Assembly (NCBI RefSeq): GCF_001468035.1
Contig: NZ_LNZA01000001.1
Coordinates: 1,900,231 to 1,964,230, forward strand
Length of the DNA stretch: 64,000 nt
Source of the DNA: Legionella tucsonensis
Lineage (GTDB): Bacteria > Pseudomonadota > Gammaproteobacteria > Legionellales > Legionellaceae
Direction of reading: 5' to 3'
Below are positions 36,427 through 45,560 of this stretch, piece after piece; positions within the stretch are counted from its first letter, which is position 1; each line of letters opens with the position of its first letter. Under the pieces are notes generated by a model that saw nothing but the letters and a program-made list of their open reading frames with translations, was not told where the DNA came from and made no database searches. The translations under genes and the position numbers were made by a program.

Positions 36427-37139
36427 GGTTGTCGTCCTTGTCGTTTTCGACTAAACAATTGATACAGTGCGGGGATTAGTGACAGAGCGGCTAAAGCCAG
36501 CAAAGGTCCTAATACCTGTGGTTCAAAAATAATCCCAAGATTCGGTGTTTGATTGGTGGCAAACACTTGACTTAAGCCATTGCCCACCAGGACATAGACT
36601 AATGAACCCGGAATGATGCCAATCACGGTTGCAGTAATGAAGGTTTTGGCGCTCACGTTCAACAAAGCCGGCACAATATTCACGACCCAAAAAGGAAACA
36701 AAGGAATGAGTCGCAAGGTCAATAAATAGGAGAATGCATTACGCTGAAAGCCCTTGCGCATGCGTTCAACCCAGCCAGAGGCTTTCTTGGCGAGCCATTC
36801 ACCTAAAGCGGTGCGTACTGCAAAAAAGAGTAATGTTGCCCCTAGGGTGGCGCTGATGACGACCAGCAGAGCACCAATGAAAACACCGAATAAGAAACCA
36901 GAGGCTAGGGTAAGAAACACCGCTCCTGGAATGGAAATCGCAACAACCAGGGTGTAGCAACTCATAAAAAGCAATACACTCAAGACGAAATTAGCTTTCG
37001 TCCAGGAAAGGAGTAAGGCACGATGTTCTCTAAAGGTGGCAAAACTTAAGTATCTATCTAAGCGAAAAATAAAGAATAGGCTCAATAATCCCAGCAATAT
37101 AAGCAAAGGCAGCCATCGGCGTAACATTGTTTTAGCCAT
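36423..37139 (-). CDS. TVP38/TMEM64 (SNARE-associated) family membrane protein
   Basis: 238 residues with five or six helices. The family loop between helices is readable as LTLRLIPLFPFWVVN ... GIIPGSLVYVLVGNGL, preceded by AVFLTLASGFLFG. Bacterial members of this DedA-like superfamily are linked to lipid scrambling and membrane homeostasis. AAGGATA precedes the ATG. It is translationally coupled to the downstream flavin reductase. The gene that once stood upstream is represented only by a fragment cut by an ISL3 element. Confidence 0.88.
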   Translation of the reverse strand: MAKTMLRRWLPLLILLGLLSLFFIFRLDRYLSFATFREHRALLLSWTKANFVLSVLLFMSCYTLVVAISIPGAVFLTLASGFLFGVFIGALLVVISATLGATLLFFAVRTALGEWLAKKASGWVERMRKGFQRNAFSYLLTLRLIPLFPFWVVNIVPALLNVSAKTFITATVIGIIPGSLVYVLVGNGLSQVFATNQTPNLGIIFEPQVLGPLLALAALSLIPALYQLFSRKRQGRQP

Positions 37140-37179
37140 GACTATTATCCTTGTTCATTGTTAACTCCTTTTAATTGAT

Positions 37180-37320
37180 TTAACCATTATAAATGGTGGT
37201 TTGGTAAGCTTGGAGAAATTGCTTAATCATCGACACTTGTTCATGCACCAAATGAGCGTTGTTGGTGGCGCGTGCTAGAGTAAAAAGCTCCAAAATATTG
37301 GCCACTAAAAACGAGCTTAA
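37180..37320 (-). pseudogene. 3' fragment of an unidentified gene cut by ISL3
   Basis: About 45 codons in one open frame ending at TAA (…LARATNNAHLVHEQ…FLQAYQTTIYNG), helical in composition, on the same strand as the TVP38 gene and upstream of it. It stops abruptly at the left end of the ISL3 remnant, so it looks like the C-terminus of a gene destroyed by that insertion. I do not recognise the family. Confidence 0.4.
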
Positions 37321-37325
37321 GGGTT

Positions 37326-37796
37326 GGGACTCTACCCGAAAACAGGGGCATTTTAATCCAGTTAGTCTAGTCTAACCCTTTGATTTGACCGTCAAAAGGA
37401 AGATTAAAATGCCCAAGAAAGATTGTATCCTAAACTTACCGGGATATTCTATTAAAAAGATGAGTGGAGAGAACCCGGTTTTTATCGAAGTCACTTATCG
37501 TTGTGTTGTTCACTGAGTTCATCGTGGTAATAAGAAATTACGTAAAAAAGACAGTTTCATCAGGCGAATACGTCATGAGTCAATTGGATTGCGTCGTAGT
37601 TACTTGTGTATCAAGGCTCATAAGTATTATTGTCCTGCTTGTGGTCGCTATTTTAATCAACGATTTCCTGGGATAGGTAAGTATCAAAGAGCGAGCGAGA
37701 GTTTGCGTAAACAGGTGTTTCACTATCATAGAAAAGGAGTCATTCAGAAGGATTTGGCTCGCGACTTAAAGCTGGGTAAATCGACTGTAGAGAGCG
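37326..37796 (+). mobile_element. ISL3-family element, left half (end plus N-terminal transposase, broken)
   Basis: The left end reads GACTCTACCCGAAAACAGGGG, matching the inverted form of the ends seen at 45.4-45.9 kb. A transposase frame starts at 37409 (PKKDCILNLPGYSIKKM) and includes the zinc-finger segment YYCPACGRYFNQRFPGIGKY and the helix-turn-helix VIQKDLARDLKLGKST, as in ISL3 transposases. One in-frame TGA near 37515 and the loss of everything after about codon 130 make it inactive. The matching C-terminal part lies 7.7 kb away at 45.5 kb in the same orientation. Confidence 0.75.
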
Positions 37797-37883
37797 CTGG
37801 TATCATTACGGTTATGAGCTTCTCAATAAGCTTAATAAATCAGAGTCCTAAAAAAAATATGAGATTGCATTTTTAGTGCACGT

Positions 37884-38666
37884 TTATTCTTTCAAATTAA
37901 TAAAAGATAAATTACAACCATACCCCTTTTCATTTTTATGATAAGAGCGACGACAGCTGAAAAAGCGTTTTTCATCCTTATAGGTATCTATATCAACATA
38001 GGAAATATAGGATACCGAAAGATTTTTTAATTTTTTGAGTACGTACATCCGCAGATCAAACATAAAAAAATTATTTCTAACTGAGGGTATAAATAACTCT
38101 AAATTAGTTTCATCATCGTTGATGAACATTTTATAAAATTCTGAATCAACCTCATAAGATTCTTGTGCTATACATGGGCCGATTGAAGATACAATGTTTT
38201 CAGTTTTTGCACCTAAATCAAGCATTTTACTGATACACGACTCGATAATACCGGCTCTAGCTGAACGCCATCCAGCATGCGCAATTCCGATTACCTGCTG
38301 CTCTGTATCTGCAAATAATAAAACAGGACAATCTGCACTCAATGCACCGAGTACTATATTTTTATGATTTGTCACCATCGCATCAGCGTGGACCAAGGTA
38401 TTCTCATCCCAAGACCTATCAACAATAATTGTTTTATCACTATACATATCCGTAAACATCCTGAGACTAGAAGGGGCTTTTCCCAAATGAGACATTACTC
38501 GATGTCTATTCTCACGTACATGATCTTTATTATCACGATAATAAGAGCAATTAAGTGAGGAATAAGCCCCTTCACTTATTCCGCCAGTGCGAGTAAAAAA
38601 ACCATGTTCTATAGAACTAATACTTTCTAATAAACAATCAGTTAAAAACTCTAGTCTTACGTTCAT
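37884..38666 (-). CDS. pgeF: Peptidoglycan editing factor / multicopper-polyphenol oxidase laccase-domain protein
   Basis: 260 residues of the YfiH/PgeF family. The active-site features are HGFFTRTGGISEG, SADCPVLLFAD and GIAHAGWRSARAGII (His and Cys zinc ligands). Members hydrolyse purine nucleosides and remove misincorporated L-serine from peptidoglycan precursors. The usual neighbour rluD is absent; instead the gene sits between an ISL3 remnant and a resolvase remnant, and its base composition is more AT-rich than the core genes here. It may therefore be an acquired paralogue, with the true core copy elsewhere. Confidence 0.85.
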   Translation of the reverse strand: MNVRLEFLTDCLLESISSIEHGFFTRTGGISEGAYSSLNCSYYRDNKDHVRENRHRVMSHLGKAPSSLRMFTDMYSDKTIIVDRSWDENTLVHADAMVTNHKNIVLGALSADCPVLLFADTEQQVIGIAHAGWRSARAGIIESCISKMLDLGAKTENIVSSIGPCIAQESYEVDSEFYKMFINDDETNLELFIPSVRNNFFMFDLRMYVLKKLKNLSVSYISYVDIDTYKDEKRFFSCRRSYHKNEKGYGCNLSFINLKE

Positions 38667-38734
38667 TGATTAATCCTCTATTTTAATTTTACTTAAAAAT
38701 TCTAAAACCCGAAAAGACAATTGCCTTTCATTGA

Positions 38735-38920
38735 GGGAATAATACAGGCTTTATTTCATTTTGTGCTACGGACACGGCAACTGGTGATTGTGGGGTAAGT
38801 TTTGCAAACTCAATGAACGGACCATCTGTGTTTCAACAAGTATCAGAACCTATTGTTGGTGATATAAGGCCCTTGTTTCAATGGTTATCTAAATATTGTA
38901 ATTTTAATGATGTAAAATGA
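38735..38920 (+). pseudogene. Open-frame remnant without start codon
   Basis: A 61-codon open stretch (…CATDTATGDCGVSFAN…FQQVSEPIVGDIRPLFQWL…) bounded by stops and lacking a plausible start. Composition looks like real coding sequence. Not recognised; probably a fragment of a lost gene in this decaying region. Confidence 0.3.
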
Positions 38921-38937
38921 CCCGAAAAACGAGATGC

Positions 38938-39159
38938 TATAGTTCATTCGATTCACTTATTAGCAGGCTTTATCTCATTAACAGAAGCGATAGATTTAAC
39001 TATGGCAACAGGACGAGCAATGGCAGGGCTATTGGCAATTTTGCTGAATTTGAACGAGAAATTTTGCGGGAAAGAGTTAAGGAAGACATTGCATATGCTA
39101 GAAATAAAGGAAAAACTCATGTCCGGCCTGCAACCACAAAAAATATGAGCAAGAAGTAA
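38938..39159 (+). pseudogene. Serine recombinase (resolvase/invertase) remnant, frameshifted
   Basis: One frame reads LTEAIDLTMATGRAMAGLLA and the next frame continues FAEFEREILRERVKEDIAY then ARNKGKTH, which together are the highly conserved middle of Tn3/Hin-type resolvases. A frameshift near 39045 joins them. The catalytic N-terminus and the DNA-binding C-terminus are missing. It is a relic of a transposon or phage-type inversion system. Confidence 0.75.
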
Positions 39160-39431
39160 TTTTGTTATTTAAACAAGTACAAAGTTAATCTGAAATTGGT
39201 ATTATCCGTATTTCTGTGAGAAGAATTCTCAGCTGAAAACAATGAGAAGAAGATTAAGAACATTTTTATGGAATACAGATGTATATGTTACATATAATCC
39301 GATATACATCGATACTAGACTTGATATTGATCCATAATGCTATAGTAGTAAATACCTATTTATATCAGCCTATAGATAAGCAGAAGATTCGGTTATTAGA
39401 TACCTCTATTTTCATATTCATAAGGTTTATT

Positions 39432-40739
39432 ATGGTAACTAGGCTATTCATATTATTTTCAATGGCTGGAATGCTGTTTTTTTCAACAACGCAAGCAGCT
39501 TCACTATCTGCAGTAGAACAACAAATTAGTAAATATATAACTCAACAAAAAGATGAACAGCTTTCTCTATTGGAAAAATTAGTCAATATTAATAGTGGTA
39601 CTGCTAATATTTCTGGCGTTCGACAGGTTGGAGAAATTTTACGATTGCAATTTGAACAACTGGGATTTAAAACGCGATGGGTAGAAGAACCTGCTAACAT
39701 GCATCGAGCAGCTACATTGATTGTAGAGCGTAAAGGTACAATAGGGAAGAAACTACTACTCATAGGTCACTTAGATACAGTTTTCCCAGAGGATAGTTTG
39801 TTCCAAAAATTTGAGCGATATGAAAATATTGCCACAGGACCAGGTGTGATTGATGATAAAGGAGGAGATCTTGTTATCCTTTATGCATTAAAAGCGTTGC
39901 AGGCTGCTCATGCTCTCGATAATACTACCATTACTGTCGTGTTAACTGGTGACGAAGAAGATTCTGGAAAACCCACTTCTATTTCAAGAAAACCATTATT
40001 TGACGCTGCCCAGGATAGTGATATTGCTTTAGACTTTGAGTGGGCTATTACTTCTAATACAGCAACCATTTCTCGCAGAGGTATTACTAATTGGATGATT
40101 GAAGCGCAAGGAAATGAGGCTCACTCTTCCGAAATTTTTCAGAAATCAGCTGGCTACGGAGCTATTTTTGAGTTAGCACGCATCCTTAACACCATGCTTA
40201 CACAACTTTCAGGAGAAAAATATTTATCTCTTAGCCCAGGACTTATTTTTGGGGGAACGACTATTAGTTATGACAAAAATAAGTCGCAAGGCTCGGTCTT
40301 CGGAAAAGGGAATGTCATTCCCAGAACTGCAATGACAAAAGGAGATTTACGGTTTTTAACTGCTCACCAAAAACTAGATGCAGAGAAACGAATTTTAGCA
40401 ATCGTGAAAAAACATTTGCCTGGCACTACTGCTTCAATTAATTTCAAAGATGGAGTTCCCGCCATGCCACCTAGTTCTAGTAATTTAGAACTATTGAAAA
40501 AATATAGCCGTGTAAGTAATGATTTAGAATATGGTCCAATTCAGCCTCTTGATCCAGGAGTTCGCGGTGCTGGTGATATTTCTCATATAGCATCTATAGT
40601 ATCTGCTAATTTGGCCGGGTTGGGCGCGTTAGGGACTGGGGCTCATTCAACAAAAGAAACATTAAATATTGATTCGTTACCCATCCAGACACAACGCGCG
40701 GCCTTATTAATTTACCGACTGACGCACGTTAAAGAGTAA
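39432..40739 (+). CDS. Secreted M20-family metallopeptidase (carboxypeptidase G2-like)
   Basis: 435 residues from the ATG at 39432, preceded by AAGG. An upstream in-frame extension to 39279 gives a leader with no export signal, whereas this start gives a good signal peptide (LFILFSMAGMLFFSTTQAA). Zinc-site motifs are LIGHLDTVFP, GVIDDKGGDL, TGDEEDSG, DFEWA and the late GTGAHSTKETLN, with a dimerisation lid between. The fold is that of the glutamate carboxypeptidases that remove C-terminal glutamate. Periplasmic or secreted. It stands alone in the island. Confidence 0.88.
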   Translation: MVTRLFILFSMAGMLFFSTTQAASLSAVEQQISKYITQQKDEQLSLLEKLVNINSGTANISGVRQVGEILRLQFEQLGFKTRWVEEPANMHRAATLIVERKGTIGKKLLLIGHLDTVFPEDSLFQKFERYENIATGPGVIDDKGGDLVILYALKALQAAHALDNTTITVVLTGDEEDSGKPTSISRKPLFDAAQDSDIALDFEWAITSNTATISRRGITNWMIEAQGNEAHSSEIFQKSAGYGAIFELARILNTMLTQLSGEKYLSLSPGLIFGGTTISYDKNKSQGSVFGKGNVIPRTAMTKGDLRFLTAHQKLDAEKRILAIVKKHLPGTTASINFKDGVPAMPPSSSNLELLKKYSRVSNDLEYGPIQPLDPGVRGAGDISHIASIVSANLAGLGALGTGAHSTKETLNIDSLPIQTQRAALLIYRLTHVKE

Positions 40740-41472
40740 TCTGTAAATTTATACTATGGACAATTAAGTTGCATTTAGCGATTGGGCGGGCACAGGTTGA
40801 CAGTTAGTGTGAATTTTAACATTAAATGGTCCTTTTCGTCAGGCTCCCGGCCTGACCTCTTCACATGCAATTGAAAATATTGTTGGATCTTCTTCCCTAA
40901 TTATAAAATTATATAAAGTAACTACATCAGTATGGGGTATCAAAATAACAAAATTTACTTTTCTTGGGCTTGTATAGGTAATATTTCGTGCACTAAATTC
41001 ATTACTTAGTTCCAAATACATTAGTTCGTCAGTTGTCCAGAATCTGGTAGGATTAAAATTAATAATTATAAAATTGGATGCCTTTTTTCAGCCTCTTTCG
41101 CTTCATGTATTTTTTCATTACTCATAAAAACCAGTTATCGATGCTCTTCACAAGTTGTGATTGAAAGCACAACAATAGTCATGCTTTATTTCTGCTCGTA
41201 TCTAATTAAAAAATCTCTGAAATTTCAATCGTTCAGTGGCTTTGTTTATTAAGGTTTTGTCACAAAAATGCCAAGGAACGGACAAACTGATTTATTATCA
41301 AATGAACTCGATCGAGTAAATTGCCTTAAATTAAATCCAAATACCACTATATAGCCAGTACTCTCGGTCGTTTTATTAGATTTCATGTGACTTTGATCCA
41401 TTAGTTTGGTGTGACCAATGAGCAGCTTAATACCCGCATCCCTATTTAAATGTAACACCTAGTAAGAGGTAA
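40740..41472. other. 730-bp stretch without an intact gene
   Basis: A small hairpin GTCAGGC/GCCTGAC lies at 40838-40856 about 100 bp after the peptidase gene. On the minus strand at 41249-41458 a frame includes RDAGIKLLIGHTKLMDQ, which faintly resembles the LLGHTKL motif near the end of tyrosine integrases; it would be a fragment at best. The rest shows nothing. Confidence 0.35.
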
Positions 41473-42457
41473 GTGATTTTAATACTGCATTACACGAAGA
41501 AAATGCTCAATTTAAGCAGCAATACCTGCGTGTACTAGAACAATTTAAATTAGCGCAACAACGACACCTTGCCCGTTCGTCTGAATCGAATATCCTGCAA
41601 ATGGAATTGCAATTTGATGAAGCAGAAGCCGTTCTCCCAGAAGAATTACCGCAAGAAGACAACACCGTCACCGTGACTTACACGCTTCACATTGCCTGCC
41701 GCTTTACCACGCGAGGTCATTGAGCACGATATTCCTGAGCAAGGATAAACACTGTGCTTGCGGTTGCAGAAAGCAGCGTATTGGCGAGGAAGTCACTGAG
41801 CAATTAGAAATCATTCCAGCACAACTGAAAGTTATTGCCCATATACGTCGCAATCGCTGCGACGACGGCGTGAGCATTGCACCCATACCTACACTCTTTC
41901 TATCAAAGAGTATGGCCACACCCAGTTTAGTGGCTCACACCCTGGTCAGTAAATACCAAGACCATTTGCCCCTCTATCGACAGGAGAAAATCTGGCAACG
42001 CTTAGGCGTTGAGATGCCTCGCAATACAATTTGTAGTTGGATAATGAATGCAGCCGAAGTTTGTATGCCTATGCGAGAAGCTTTAATCAACACCTTACTT
42101 GCATCAGATTATATTCAGGCCGACGAAACAACGCTGCAAGTGATGGGTGAGGACAATCGAAAAAATACCTCAACAGTTTCATGTGGGTTTATAAAAGTGC
42201 CAAGCCTGATAAACCAGTCATTTTTTTGATTACCGCCAAACAAGACAAGCCTGTTGCTGAAAGAAATCTTGCATGAATTTAAAGGCTATCTGCAAACCGA
42301 TGGCTATAGTGGGTACGACTGGCTTGACGATAACCCAAACATCATTCATTCAGGCTGTATGGCACATGCTCGCCGTCCTTTTGCTAAATTGGTTAAGCTG
42401 GCTAAGACCACCGGCAAGTCGCTAATCAGTGCAATCCTTTTGACTATCTTCGGATAG
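41473..42457 (+). pseudogene. IS66-family transposase (TnpC) remnant with several frameshifts
   Basis: Pieces of one transposase are spread over three frames: a coiled N-terminus (QQYLRVLEQFKLAQQRHLAR), then at 41720-42229 HCACGCRKQRIGEEVTEQLE, LPLYRQEKIWQRLGVEMPR and IQADETTLQVM, then at 42254-42457 FKGYLQTDGYSGYDWL and GCMAHARRPFAKL. These are the IS66 zinc-finger and DDE segments in the right order. No TnpA/TnpB accessory genes are seen, and the C-terminus is missing. Inactive. Confidence 0.85.
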
Positions 42458-42739
42458 CTTTTTGAAAATATCCTATTCTGTAAATATCAGGACGATTATA
42501 TCCAATTACTTCCTTTCAATAGTAATTTAAACAATCCCTAAAATCCTATCTGTAGTTGGCAGAACGCATACCTTAACACAGGCAAAACTCAGGTCTACAA
42601 TGGCTTGATTACAATCAATATGATAATATATAAATCGATTAGACATAAATTGGATAATAAAGTTTTTCCTGCTCGTAATTAAAACCTCAAGAGATTGTTG
42701 ATTATTATACAAATTTATAAATTATTTCAGGAGTAAACA

Positions 42740-43975
42740 ATGCAATCAAAACGTGACCGCTTTTTTGCAAACGACCAACCAACTGCATCAGAGGCAGGGG
42801 TTAATTTACCAGCATTGAGCGATCTTGATCCAATAATTAGAGAAAAGGAGTTGCCACCGGATGATCATCGTTGGGAGGCAAATAAGAAACGGGCTTCAGA
42901 TGCTCGAACAGAAGTGGGTACAGGCGACAAACTCTGTACAGACGACATTGCACAGCCAATCATAAGTGAGGGATTTACTTCTTGTCGACCATTCATAATA
43001 GTTAACGTGGATACCCAAAATACTATTTTTCTCCATTGTAACAACAAACTAACGATAAGACAGGCTGCACTATTGTATTTTTTCCTTCAAGAAGAGGGTA
43101 ATAAGCAAGGAGTATATTTGAAGAAGGGGAGCCTACCAGGCTTTTCGATGCCTACTTTCGTACAATATCTTAAGGAAAGGGTAGAAATGAAATCAATAGG
43201 ATTTCGGAATTTTTGCGACGTAATCTTTTTGCCCAAAGAAGGATGTATCCTAAGACGTTCTCATAGGAGTAATACGATTTTGGAAGATAGGCCTTTTGAT
43301 AGTTCCTATTATTCTGCCCTTGAAAAAGGGCATGTTAAATCAAAAGAATCAATTGAAAAACAAGCGGAAGAATTTGTAGCGAACTGGGAGCGAGGTGAGC
43401 AATTAAATAAGGCATTATATCCTTTAGTTAAAAATAAGAATGTTGGTGAGATAAAGAATCTCTTGAGGGATTCAGGTAAAAATATTTCCCAGATTATTAA
43501 ACCGAATATTTATGATCTGCTTAATTATGAGGAAAGAAAAAGTTTTTCTAATTATAGCAGTCATAATTTGAATTTTTCACGTCTTATTAGATTAGTTACT
43601 CTAGACCTAGATGGAGGTAGAATTGATAAACATTGTTTGACAAAAGAAGGGCTGCAAAAATCGCTAGAATGTTTTAAGCTGCTTGATGACTTGCTTTTGC
43701 AAGCTGGAAACATAGACGAGTCGCATAGCTTTTTTATAGCATCTGTTAATTTAATTGAGGAAATTGCTGAAAATAAAAAGTATACCCATCTAATGGAATG
43801 CCAGGAATTTACAGCGCTGGTCGAGTTTACGAGAAAATCAGCTACTGATTCTTCAGATAAAAAACGGCTGGAAGAAGTAGAATTAAAGGCGAATATTATG
43901 AAATCCAAATTTGAGAAGTTTGATGAATTACCAACAGAGCTTCAATTCGAAACAGACAAAGTTTATCAACCATGA
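42740..43975 (+). CDS. Hypothetical protein, candidate secreted effector
   Basis: 411 residues, not recognised. CAGGAG 7 bp upstream fixes the ATG. There is no signal peptide or membrane helix. The N-terminal 75 residues are polar and probably disordered; 75-200 look like a mixed alpha/beta domain (PFIIVNVDTQNTIFLH); the rest is alpha-helical. The last 60 residues are rich in Glu and Lys (KKRLEEVELKANIMKSKFEK) and end in a hydrophilic tail, which is what Dot/Icm secretion signals look like. It lies alone between IS remains. The effector proposal is inference. Confidence 0.55.
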   Translation: MQSKRDRFFANDQPTASEAGVNLPALSDLDPIIREKELPPDDHRWEANKKRASDARTEVGTGDKLCTDDIAQPIISEGFTSCRPFIIVNVDTQNTIFLHCNNKLTIRQAALLYFFLQEEGNKQGVYLKKGSLPGFSMPTFVQYLKERVEMKSIGFRNFCDVIFLPKEGCILRRSHRSNTILEDRPFDSSYYSALEKGHVKSKESIEKQAEEFVANWERGEQLNKALYPLVKNKNVGEIKNLLRDSGKNISQIIKPNIYDLLNYEERKSFSNYSSHNLNFSRLIRLVTLDLDGGRIDKHCLTKEGLQKSLECFKLLDDLLLQAGNIDESHSFFIASVNLIEEIAENKKYTHLMECQEFTALVEFTRKSATDSSDKKRLEEVELKANIMKSKFEKFDELPTELQFETDKVYQP

Positions 43976-44030
43976 TTTAGCAAACCTTTCTATGACATCA
44001 AGAGAGCATTTGGCTTTATTTAAACCTATG

Positions 44031-44114
44031 ATCCTAGAAAAAGCAGTTGAGTCCTACTGCGCAAGCTAATGGCACTGAATATGCTCGCTACGGACTCAAC
44101 TGCTTTTCTAGGAT
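44031..44114. repeat. 84-bp palindromic element
   Basis: ATCCTAGAAAAAGCAGTTGA and the following GTCC at the left pair with GGACTCAACTGCTTTTCTAGGAT at the right, leaving one unpaired base. The centre is about 37 bp. It lies 55 bp after the hypothetical gene's stop. It may be a strong hairpin terminator without a T-run, or a miniature mobile element. Confidence 0.6.
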
Positions 44115-44193
44115 GAATTGATATTTGTAAATTATTGCATCATGTGGCGCGCGGGGAACATGAAGCGGTTGAAGCAATGTTAAAGTAAAGACA

Positions 44194-45348
44194 TAACTCA
44201 TGTTACGCACGAGCAATTTTAAGCGGCCATATTTTTAAGCTCCTGCCAAGCAATCTGGTTGGCTCTTATGATTAGTTTGTACTTAATGGCAAAGTGATTT
44301 AATTGGGTTTTTATTTTCAACATTTCCAACTTGCAGTAAGCAATAATAGAAGTATAAATATGATTGCACTGTGTTTTGACAGTTCGAGTGGGTGACCTGG
44401 TCAAACTTGCATTTTGCTTAATTGACTTGTGATACTCTTCAATCCGCCACCGTTTCTGGTACACTTCATAAAGACGTTCGGCACTACTTGGCATATCATT
44501 AGAAACAAGATAGAGAATTCCTGTTGAACCATTTTCGTTTTTGAAAATCTTTTTCAGGAGCCTCACGGGGAAGCCTAGGCCTTTAAGCCAGACTGTGTGG
44601 GCCACATCCTCTTCAAGTTCTAATGCTTTTACTTGTCGGTACCGTCCGTTTTTGGCATCGTTTTCAGATAAAGCTAACGTGCGGTTAGACTTAATCCCAA
44701 TGATAAACGATTTGTGAAGGCCTTTATGGATGTGAACCATATTGGCCTTCGAGCCAAACCAGTTGTCCGCTAGCACATAATCAAACATCACCTTATTGGT
44801 AATGGCCTGGGCAATCAGGTTTTGAAATAATTGATTTTTAGTTACCGAGGACTTTCTTCTCGTTTGCCTGGTCTTAATATCACTATAGATGATATCTTTT
44901 TTAATCACCTCATATCCTATGGGAACACTGAAATCATCATAGCGAATCATGCACGACAGGATATTTATCCCTTTGAGCACAACCCCTTTGACATGAGAGT
45001 AATGCCAGCAATTCACTTCATTCTCATCGGTGTAGGGTTTCTCTTCGATGGAATCATCAAGTATCAATACTCCACCAACAGTTTCTTGCGACCTAACTGG
45101 TTTTTTTATATAGCGCCAAAGTGATTTTGAGCTAAAATCCTCAAGACGAAGAAATCGCGTCACCTTGTCATGTGCAAATGCTCCATCAACCAAATCAGAC
45201 AATCCGGTAGCTGTCGCATATTTGTTTTGGAAAATTAAATAATCACTATAAAGATCAAGCATATCCATGTAATTCCCTCCCTAAAATTAAGGGAAGAACT
45301 CTAATGCTTTTTAGTCAATCTGCAAGTCCATGTGCGTAACATGAGTTA
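44194..45348 (-). mobile_element. Intact insertion sequence (IS701/IS4-like) with 17-bp terminal repeats
   Basis: Perfect 17-bp inverted repeats, TAACTCATGTTACGCAC at 44194-44210 and GTGCGTAACATGAGTTA at 45332-45348, flank one transposase gene. Total length is about 1155 bp. I see no obvious target-site duplication. The element lies directly against an ISL3 end at 45.36 kb. Confidence 0.85.
44219..45268 (-). CDS. DDE transposase (IS701/IS4-like), apparently complete
   Basis: 349 residues, uninterrupted. The DDE core shows GGVLILDDSIEEKPYTD (first Asp), FDYVLADNWFG (second Asp) and YQKRWRIEEYHKSIKQNASL (Glu helix, of the Y-R-E-K type). GGGAGG is upstream of the ATG at 45268. With intact terminal repeats on both sides this is the only insertion sequence in the window that looks able to move. 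The exact family name is by resemblance to elements I know from intracellular bacteria. Confidence 0.85.
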   Translation of the reverse strand: MDMLDLYSDYLIFQNKYATATGLSDLVDGAFAHDKVTRFLRLEDFSSKSLWRYIKKPVRSQETVGGVLILDDSIEEKPYTDENEVNCWHYSHVKGVVLKGINILSCMIRYDDFSVPIGYEVIKKDIIYSDIKTRQTRRKSSVTKNQLFQNLIAQAITNKVMFDYVLADNWFGSKANMVHIHKGLHKSFIIGIKSNRTLALSENDAKNGRYRQVKALELEEDVAHTVWLKGLGFPVRLLKKIFKNENGSTGILYLVSNDMPSSAERLYEVYQKRWRIEEYHKSIKQNASLTRSPTRTVKTQCNHIYTSIIAYCKLEMLKIKTQLNHFAIKYKLIIRANQIAWQELKNMAA

Positions 45349-45360
45349 AGAGTTAAGGTT

Positions 45361-45520
45361 TTGTGTTCTTGATTATTTGCCCCCGGAAATGGGGAAGAGC
45401 CCGATTTAGCCATGGATGGCTTAAATCTATCACGAGCTTAGCGACACAATCGTTAGTGCAGTGAGAGAGTAGTCAATTATTTGTGTTCTTGATTTAGGCC
45501 CCCGTAATTGGGAAAGACCC
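45361..45520. repeat. Two direct copies of an ISL3-type end, 120 bp apart
   Basis: TTGTGTTCTTGATT followed by a GCCCCC..AATGGG.AAGA.CC block occurs at 45361-45401 and again at 45481-45520. A third block of the same type closes the ISL3 remnant at 45844-45867. They look like ends of nested or partly deleted ISL3 elements. Confidence 0.6.
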
Positions 45521-45560
45521 AGCTATTTATCAATTTCAGCAACAACTGCACTCACTATTA

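Noticed and set aside
41249-41458. Tyrosine-integrase C-terminal fragment (LLIGHTKL-like)
   Set aside because: Only a short resemblance, with no catalytic Arg/His/Tyr set visible; noted within the non-coding stretch and not called as a gene.
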